Origin: DASVVT01 sp036386415
Lineage (GTDB): Bacteria > Acidobacteriota > Blastocatellia > Pyrinomonadales > Pyrinomonadaceae
Length of the DNA: 64,000 nt
Direction: 5' to 3'
Assembly (NCBI GenBank): GCA_036386415.1
Contig: DASVVT010000026.1
Location: 1-64,000, forward strand
A program made the position numbers and the translations under genes. The notes below the pieces were generated by a model. That model saw only the letters and a program-made list of their open reading frames with translations. It was not told where the DNA came from and ran no database searches. Within the stretch, counting starts at the first letter, position 1; the number at the start of each line of letters is the position of its first letter. Positions 58,619 to 64,000 of the stretch are shown piece after piece.

Positions 58619-60184
58619 TCAATAGCTGCTCTCGAACGCCTTGAGGTCTTCCTCAAGCTTCCACTGGAGGCGCGCCTTCTCGCTTCCGGCAAGGTATTGC
58701 TGGCAACTGTTGGAGAGTCTCACCCCCGGCACATCTTTCGCGCATTGTGAGACGGGGAGAAACTTGCGCGCGTCGCTCCACAGGCTGCCGTCAGGGATGA
58801 AGACATGTTGTAGACTGGTGCGTACCATCTTTTTCAGCTCAACGTAGCCGAGCCCCTGTTCCTCTGCGGCACGCAGGTACTCCCGCGAAATCTCCGAACG
58901 CGAAATGCCCTCGTCATCTGTCGCCAGCGCCACCGGGACGCCATACTCTATGTAGACGGCGAGCGGATGCTGCTCACGGCTGACGCCCAGGATCACGTCG
59001 TTGCTCGTCAGACAGATTTCGACCATCACGCCAGCCTGCGCCATCTCTCTCAACAACTCGTAAGGCTTGTCTTCATGCATGATGTCGACGCCGTGGCCGA
59101 TCCGCTCGGCGTGGCCTACCTTGACCGAATCGCGTATGTGAAAGGTCAGTCCTTCGGGCGGGACGAGTCCGGGCGCGAGCTCGCCCGCGTGCAGCGTGAT
59201 ATGCGCCTTCGGATAGAGCGGGCGAAGGAAATTGAGCATCTGCATCTGCATCGAGAAGTTCTGCATTGAAGCGAGGGCGTCTTCGGGCTGAACCAGGTTC
59301 AAGGCTACAACCTTCGAGTTCGGATCATTGGCGAGCGTGAAGCCCATCACCATCTGCGCATAAACCTGTCCGAGCGACGAAGCAGCGCGCGATACCTGTG
59401 AGACATAGCGAATGGTCACGCCGCAGCCTGCGTCAGCTTGCGGCGTGCCGCACTTCAAGAGGCTATTCTTTTCCGCTTCCGCTTCCTGCAAAGCTTTAAC
59501 TCCAGCCTGTGCCGCCGCCGCAATCCCACCCCTCTTCAACTTGTCCAAAGTGCTCTCGAAATTTCCATCCCAACCCACCTTCTGCCCTATTTGACTAGAC
59601 ATTCCGCCGTCCGGCGTGAGCATCAGTTCAAGATAAGTGACGCGGCCACGCGCCGCGCGCGACGCCGCATCGGCCACCATACGCCCCGTCTGCCCGTAGG
59701 TCGCCGCCCCGAACTTGCCGAAGGAGTCGAAGAAATGGTCGTGCCCGTTCTGCCCGGAATACTGCCAGAAGCGCATCGACCACGCGTCGATCAACTGCCG
59801 GTAGAGAATGGAGTTCGAGAGCGCTATTGAAGCCTGAACCTGTCCGGAGGCTTGATCGCACGGAGGCTCTGTCAACGTCAGCGTAGTCTGATTCACGCAC
59901 AACCCCTTATCAGCCGCCCACTGGATATAAGACTCAGCATAAACGGAGCCCGACAGGTGATTGTGAAGGTCTGCGCCCTTCGGCATCCTCAACAGGAAAG
60001 CCAGCATCTGTGGAGGCGACTTGCGGATCGACTCGAAGTAGCGCGCCGTTCGCTGTTCCGGCGTCGCGCCCGATCTTCTCCCACTGGAGGATTGCGCCTG
60101 CGCGATCAGCGCGCACAACAGAAGCAGTACCAGAAAGCTGTTGAGGTTCATGAACAACGCTTTCAATGTGTGGATTCTGCGCAT
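58619..60184 (-). CDS. Exported adenosine deaminase family protein
   Basis: About 521 residues: an N-terminal export signal (FLVLLLLCALIAQAQ), then the deaminase fold. MPKGADLHNHLSGSVYAES (about 67-85) has the first HxH metal pair; LHAGELAPGLVPPEGL carries the third His, GHAERIGHGVDIM the active site, and ATDDEGISRSEISREY the Asp pair. Such proteins are ADGF-like or secreted adenosine deaminases. ATG at 60184 or 60187; AGGAG is upstream. Confidence 0.87.
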   Translation of the reverse strand: MRRIHTLKALFMNLNSFLVLLLLCALIAQAQSSSGRRSGATPEQRTARYFESIRKSPPQMLAFLLRMPKGADLHNHLSGSVYAESYIQWAADKGLCVNQTTLTLTEPPCDQASGQVQASIALSNSILYRQLIDAWSMRFWQYSGQNGHDHFFDSFGKFGAATYGQTGRMVADAASRAARGRVTYLELMLTPDGGMSSQIGQKVGWDGNFESTLDKLKRGGIAAAAQAGVKALQEAEAEKNSLLKCGTPQADAGCGVTIRYVSQVSRAASSLGQVYAQMVMGFTLANDPNSKVVALNLVQPEDALASMQNFSMQMQMLNFLRPLYPKAHITLHAGELAPGLVPPEGLTFHIRDSVKVGHAERIGHGVDIMHEDKPYELLREMAQAGVMVEICLTSNDVILGVSREQHPLAVYIEYGVPVALATDDEGISRSEISREYLRAAEEQGLGYVELKKMVRTSLQHVFIPDGSLWSDARKFLPVSQCAKDVPGVRLSNSCQQYLAGSEKARLQWKLEEDLKAFESSY

Positions 60185-60226
60185 CATTTAAGCTCCTGAA
60201 ATTTTAGTGATCGCTAACAAGGAAGG

Positions 60227-60330
60227 ACTTAAACGCAAAGGACGCAAAGTTCGTTCGCAAAGGTCGCAGAGAATGGAAGCTCTTTGCGCCCTCTGCGTCT
60301 TCCCCCTTTGCGCTCTTTGCGTTTAAATCT
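60227..60330. repeat. B-family element (CGCAAAGGN)
   Basis: TTAAACGCAAAGGACGCAAA and later units face CTTTGCGCTCTTTGCGTTTA. It overlaps the 3' end of the thioesterase gene, whose stop (TAA) lies in the TTTAA block. Confidence 0.88.
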
Positions 60331-60733
60331 TTTTCTCGGCCTTCGCCTTCACCCTTCTCTCGAAACGCTCCATCTCGATGGGTGCGCGCACGTGCGTGCC
60401 TTCTCCGATTTTATCCACTCCGTCGTGAGCCTCGACCGTGAAGGTCACCAGATGATCGCTCACCGATACGACTTCAGCCTTCGCCGTGACGATGAACCCG
60501 ACGGGTGTCGCCGCCAGATGCTTGACATTGACGACCGCGCCGACGGAGACCCATCCTTCGGGCAGATATGGCTGTATGGCCTCTGCTGCTGCCAGCTCCA
60601 TCAGGTAGATCATCATGGGTGTGCCAAAGACTTCCGGCATGTCGGAGTGGAAATGCGCCACGGTCGTCTCTCTGGTCACTTCCATTGATCGAGTGGCCGC
60701 AGCCCCCACAGGAATATTTGCTGTCGCTTTCAT
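60323..60733 (-). CDS. FlK-like hot-dog thioesterase
   Basis: At 136 residues it has the fluoroacetyl-CoA thioesterase-like pattern: MPEVFGTPMMIYLMELAAAE (about 32-51) and VNVKHLAATPVG (about 68-79) carry the Thr, Glu and His of the FlK active site. It probably hydrolyses short acyl-CoAs; fluoroacetate itself is unlikely. GAGG precedes the ATG. The last codons fall in a B-family arm. Confidence 0.82.
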   Translation of the reverse strand: MKATANIPVGAAATRSMEVTRETTVAHFHSDMPEVFGTPMMIYLMELAAAEAIQPYLPEGWVSVGAVVNVKHLAATPVGFIVTAKAEVVSVSDHLVTFTVEAHDGVDKIGEGTHVRAPIEMERFERRVKAKAEKKI

Positions 60734-60840
60734 CGACCGACCTCAAGCTTTGAATCAGACGGGCAAGGCATCTTCGCAGAAATCTTTCGGACTGCCAATA
60801 AAAATTGGATTTACATGGCGCGCCGCACAGCCCACCCGGC

Positions 60841-60966
60841 AGGGAAAGAGACGACCCACGAAACAATACGAATCGACACGAAAAGATAAGCTCTTTCGTG
60901 TCGATTCGTGGGCGCGCGTGTGATTTAGTGGATCGTCCCCTTCTCTGCTTGTTGTATCTGGTATTA
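60841..60966. repeat. C-family element (CACGAA decamers)
   Basis: CACGAAACAA, TACGAATCGA, CACGAAAAG units face TTTCGTGTCGATTCGTG. The tail (GGATCGTCCCCTTCTCTGCT, then TGTATCTGGTATTAG) matches the copies at 8951 and 43678 and ends in the stop of the transporter gene. Confidence 0.85.
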
Positions 60967-62352
60967 GACAGCACCCGTCGCTGCTAATGGCTGGGCTGGA
61001 GTTGAATCGGCATGCTGCTGGTGCTCGCGCGTCATGGCAACCTGCTTGCGCCCAAGCCAGAGACTAATGAGAAGCCAGATGGCGGCCAGCGGCGCAGCGA
61101 CGAACGAAATCCCCGCCATGCTTAGGCCGAGCCAACCCATGGCCGGAAATGACCACGCGCCGATTTGATCTCCGGCACGATAGATGAAGGTGTCTATGAA
61201 GCTCTTGGCCTTGTACTTGTCCTCGCGGCTGACGACCGTGAAGAGGACTTCGCGCGCGGGTCTGGCGACGGCGAAGTTTCCGGCGCGCCTGAGCGTCAGA
61301 AAGATCACCAGCAGCGAGAGCATCGGCATGAAGCCCATCGCCGTAAAGCCGACGACGCTCAAGAGCGGCAGCAGCGCGAGCGTGACGCCGACGCCCAGCC
61401 ACTTGAGCAGCCTGCCCGTCAAAAATGCCTGCACAAAGATCGTCAGCACGTTGACGATCAAATCTATCTGCGCGAAGAAGGCTGTGCGAGCGCCACGGTC
61501 TGTGAAGGCGTGCGCGGCGATGTCCGCCTGCTGGAAGTAGAGCAGCGTCGAGGTGATGGCGTAGAGCAGCATGTAAGCGCAGATGCCGAGCAGGTAGGGC
61601 GAGCGAAGATCGTGCGCGATGCCTGACCAGATGCCGCCGCCAATCGGCGCTTCATCCGAGACGGCAGCGGCAGCAGCTTTGCGCCGGATGGAATCTCGCG
61701 ACCCCTCGAAAGCGGTCGGGAAAAGGCGCACGCACTGCGCGCTCAATTCGAGCAGCACGGCGGAGATGAGCAGCAGGTTGACGGTTCCGACCCTTTGGAC
61801 GAGTGTGGCCGTCAGTCCAGCGCCGACGATGCCGCCGAGCGTTCCGCCGACGCTGATGAAGCCGAACAGGCGCTTCCCCTGGTCTGTGCTGAAGATGTCC
61901 GCCATGAAAGCCCAGAAGACCGACACGACGAAGAGATTGAAGACGCTCGTCCAGATGTAGAAGGCGCGCCCGGCCCAGATTTGATGATCCTTCGGGAGCG
62001 TCGCGAGCAGCACGAAGAAGATCAAGAGGTTCGCGATGAAGAAGCGATAGGCGATGGGGATGAAACGGCGGCGCGAGAACCTGGCGACCAGCGCGGCAAA
62101 GAGCGCATTGGCGACGAGCATCGCCAGCAGCGTCCCGGTAAACATCCACGGCAGATTTTCCACGCCGCCAGCCACGCCCATGTCATCGCGGATCGGGCGA
62201 ATGATGTAGTAGCTGGAGAGAACGAAGAAATAGTAGACGAAAGAGAGCACGAGCGCGCGCACCTCGTCCGGCCTGACCTCGACAGCTTTGCGTAAAAGCC
62301 GGAAGAAGCTGCCCGTCCTATTGGTTACAGACCCCTGACCCTCTGTCTTCAA
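60964..62352 (-). CDS. Npt/ATP-ADP carrier-like or MFS transporter
   Basis: At 462 residues it has about 12 membrane helices, beginning VRALVLSFVYYFFVLSSYYI and FTGTLLAMLVANALFAALVA. The YYIIRPIRDDMGVAGG motif and GGTLGGIVGAGLTATLV stretch match the NTP/NDP exchange (Tlc/Npt) family more than typical MFS drug transporters. In a free-living cell this type's substrate is unknown. TTG start with GAGG upstream. The C-terminal stop lies at the end of a C-family element. Confidence 0.78.
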   Translation of the reverse strand: MKTEGQGSVTNRTGSFFRLLRKAVEVRPDEVRALVLSFVYYFFVLSSYYIIRPIRDDMGVAGGVENLPWMFTGTLLAMLVANALFAALVARFSRRRFIPIAYRFFIANLLIFFVLLATLPKDHQIWAGRAFYIWTSVFNLFVVSVFWAFMADIFSTDQGKRLFGFISVGGTLGGIVGAGLTATLVQRVGTVNLLLISAVLLELSAQCVRLFPTAFEGSRDSIRRKAAAAAVSDEAPIGGGIWSGIAHDLRSPYLLGICAYMLLYAITSTLLYFQQADIAAHAFTDRGARTAFFAQIDLIVNVLTIFVQAFLTGRLLKWLGVGVTLALLPLLSVVGFTAMGFMPMLSLLVIFLTLRRAGNFAVARPAREVLFTVVSREDKYKAKSFIDTFIYRAGDQIGAWSFPAMGWLGLSMAGISFVAAPLAAIWLLISLWLGRKQVAMTREHQQHADSTPAQPLAATGAV

Positions 62353-62373
62353 GAAGACCTCGTTTTGCAGCGG

Positions 62374-62481
62374 AGATTTAAACGCAGAGGACGCCAGGAA
62401 GCAGAAGACGCAAAGGACGCGAAGAAGAAGAACCTTTGCGCCCTCTGCGTGTCTTCCTTTGCGCCCTTTGCGTTTAAATCT
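62374..62481. repeat. B-family element (CGCAAAGGN)
   Basis: GATTTAAACGCAGAGGACGC and CGCAAAGGA units face CTTTGCGCCCTTTGCG and TTTAAATC. It lies 22 bases from the transporter start. Confidence 0.9.
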
Positions 62482-62525
62482 CCCCTCAACACTCTCTCAC
62501 TCTTAAAAGTGCTCTAACGCCTGGC

Positions 62526-63713
62526 TTACGACGCCTGTTGCTTACGCGCGTGCCACGCGGCCAGCACTTCCGTCTCTCTTTGCGGTGCGATTCCGGCTTG
62601 CAGCTTGGCTTGCCGTTCGGCTGGCTCCGTCCTGTACCAGTCGAGCGTGTCGCGCGCCGTGACGGCCAACGGGCGGAAGGTCAAGCCCTTGTCAACCGCC
62701 CGCTTGATGCTGACCTGTGTGAAGCCTGCCTCTTCGCCGCGCGGCGGAATCCACACAGGCATATCACCCCACGGAGAGACCTTCTGCGCTTCGAGAAAGT
62801 CCGCATCGACCCAGGTGAACCGAGCCTCGGAGGTCGTCACGGCCTTGATGCCGTAGAGCATCTCGGCCACTGTGAGCATTGATTTCGGGCCGGTCGCGTT
62901 GTAGATACCTGTCGCGCCCTGCTCGACCATCCGTATAGTCCACTCTGCGAGGTCGCGCGCGTCTATGAACTGGACTGGATCGGTCGGATTGCCCGGCGCG
63001 AGGATTTCGCCGCCGCGATCAATGCGCACAGGCCAGTAGGTGAAACGGTCTGTCGGGTCGCCCGGGCCGACGATCAAGCCTGGACGAATAATGAGCGCCT
63101 TTGACGGAAACCACTTCTCCGCTTCCTGCTCGGAGAGCACCTTGAGCGGGCCGTAAAGACCGAAGTTTGAGGCGCGCAAGGTCTCGCTTGTCTCCTTCAT
63201 CGCATCTGCGCCCGTATACTTCGCCAACGCCGTGGTCTCGTCCATGCCGGGCTTGCTCGTATCCGAATAGACGGAGATCGTCGAGATGAAGACGTAGCGA
63301 TCCACGTTCCCCTTGAGAATCTGCGCCGCATCGCGCACCCACACGGGCAGCGTCGTCGGGTTATCGATCACGACGTCCCACTTTCTCCCTTTGAGCGCAT
63401 CCAGTTTGCCGTTGCGGTCGCCGAGAAGTTGCTCGACCTCTTTCGGCAACTCGCCCGGATGCGTCTTCCCGCGATTGAAGACCGTCACCTTGTGCCCGCG
63501 ACCGAGCGCGTAACGAACCTGGTGCGGCCCTGTAAAGCCCGTGCCGCCCAGGATCAGTATGCGCAGCGGCTTATCCGCCCTACCCGTTGTCGGCTCGCTC
63601 GACTTCCGCTGCACCTCCTGTGCAACGGGAAGAGCGCCGGGCACCAGCCCCAGGCTTAAGGCTCCGCCTGTGGCGGCTGAAATCTTGATGAAGTTTCTTC
63701 GCGTGGTGGACAT
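62526..63713 (-). CDS. Tat-exported NAD-dependent epimerase/dehydratase-like protein
   Basis: About 395 residues. The twin-arginine signal STTRRNFIKISAATGGALSL (about 2-21) exports a folded protein. The Rossmann motif ILILGGTGFTGPHQVRYAL (about 47-65) binds NAD(P), and DVVIDNPTTLPVW and SKALIIRPGLIVGPGDPTDR are typical extended-SDR blocks. YxxxK is not clear, so it may not be catalytic as an epimerase. ATG at 63713 has a GGGGAGAA ribosome site. The substrate is unknown. Confidence 0.85.
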   Translation of the reverse strand: MSTTRRNFIKISAATGGALSLGLVPGALPVAQEVQRKSSEPTTGRADKPLRILILGGTGFTGPHQVRYALGRGHKVTVFNRGKTHPGELPKEVEQLLGDRNGKLDALKGRKWDVVIDNPTTLPVWVRDAAQILKGNVDRYVFISTISVYSDTSKPGMDETTALAKYTGADAMKETSETLRASNFGLYGPLKVLSEQEAEKWFPSKALIIRPGLIVGPGDPTDRFTYWPVRIDRGGEILAPGNPTDPVQFIDARDLAEWTIRMVEQGATGIYNATGPKSMLTVAEMLYGIKAVTTSEARFTWVDADFLEAQKVSPWGDMPVWIPPRGEEAGFTQVSIKRAVDKGLTFRPLAVTARDTLDWYRTEPAERQAKLQAGIAPQRETEVLAAWHARKQQAS

Positions 63714-64000
63714 TAAATGGTTCTCCCCGATCAATGCAGCCCTTAAGGCCGTGCATTCTGTTTCATCTCAAACGAGCTTTCAGGTGTTCGTCTGACGTAC
63801 TTGCTATTTTAGAGGTTGTGGCGCGCTATTCGCTCCAGATAGTTATCGCGTTGCATACGAGCGTCATGTGCAGATTGTTTCACCGCCGCGAGTAAAATTT
63901 GAAGCTCAAGCTGCCGCAGGGCGAGAGCTATCTCTCAACAAAATACGAGATTATGGATTTTGCTCTCATCAATACATTGATGAGAGCAAGACAGACCTCT
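63714..64000. other. Right-edge stretch with palindrome and open frame
   Basis: The last 287 bases hold a perfect 13-base inverted repeat (63961-63988) and a plus-strand frame open from about 63796 to the edge with amino acid content like a protein (GTG at 63868 possible). No AUG start with ribosome site is visible. It may be the start of a gene beyond the window. Confidence 0.35.
63961..63988. repeat. Perfect 13-base inverted repeat
   Basis: TGCTCTCATCAAT and ATTGATGAGAGCA pair perfectly around AC. It could be an operator, a hairpin, or the end of a mobile element; the edge hides its context. Confidence 0.8.

Overview
The window is a 64 kb piece of a bacterial chromosome, GC-rich in its genes, with 57 protein genes that I support plus one cut at the left edge. 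I see no rRNA, tRNA or CRISPR. The gene set (S46 peptidase, DinB-fold proteins, DUF4129/DUF4350 membrane cluster, Kdo-hydroxylase-like enzyme, many secreted unknowns) and the dense intergenic repeats built from short tandem units suggest a Gram-negative soil acidobacterium, probably class Blastocatellia. That placement is inference; no taxonomic marker was searched.

Layout. 1-10 kb: a possible transposase start, DUF1015, pterin dehydratase, a glycosyltransferase and HAD phosphatase pair, then stress genes (YflT-like protein, SRPBCC protein, CsbD), a PAS histidine kinase and a thiolase. 10-18 kb: an RDD membrane protein, then a minus-strand run transcribed purF - secreted unknown - MBL hydrolase - purM - purN - tyrS. 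18-26 kb: glutaredoxin, zinc alcohol dehydrogenase, HtrA protease, aldehyde dehydrogenase, a four-helix-bundle (S23) gene held between inverted repeats, alanine dehydrogenase and a lone receiver. 26-40 kb: a large secreted P-domain protein, a PDZ/radical-SAM/DUF512 protein, a Kdo hydroxylase, a methyltransferase, a membrane cluster (DUF4129, DUF4350) and an OmpR-type two-component pair. 40-64 kb: secreted unknowns, a nitroreductase-like protein, a DUF4160/DUF2442 pair, D-threonine-aldolase-like enzyme, ion channel, SDR, QueA-like protein, S46 peptidase, thioesterases, YitT, CreD-like protein, adenosine deaminase, an Npt-like transporter and a Tat-exported epimerase-like protein.

The most striking feature is in the gaps. 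About 35 intergenic elements share one architecture: two inverted arms made of short tandem units (mostly 7 bases, in other families 8, 9 or 10) around a central loop. At least seven unrelated unit sequences occur. Some elements supply the last codons and stop of the upstream gene, and several abut a start codon so that no Shine-Dalgarno remains. One element (24004-24442) carries a whole S23 four-helix-bundle gene between its arms, like the protein-coding intervening sequences of 23S rRNA but outside rRNA.

Regulation. Three good sigma-54 (-24/-12) promoters precede the YflT-like stress gene, csbD and the lone receiver, which suggests a local sigma-54 stress regulon; a cluster of GGTCA half-sites lies upstream of the third. 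An exact 24-base sequence is shared by the region upstream of the OmpR-type kinase gene and the region upstream of a secreted protein gene at 42577, and may be a response-regulator site.
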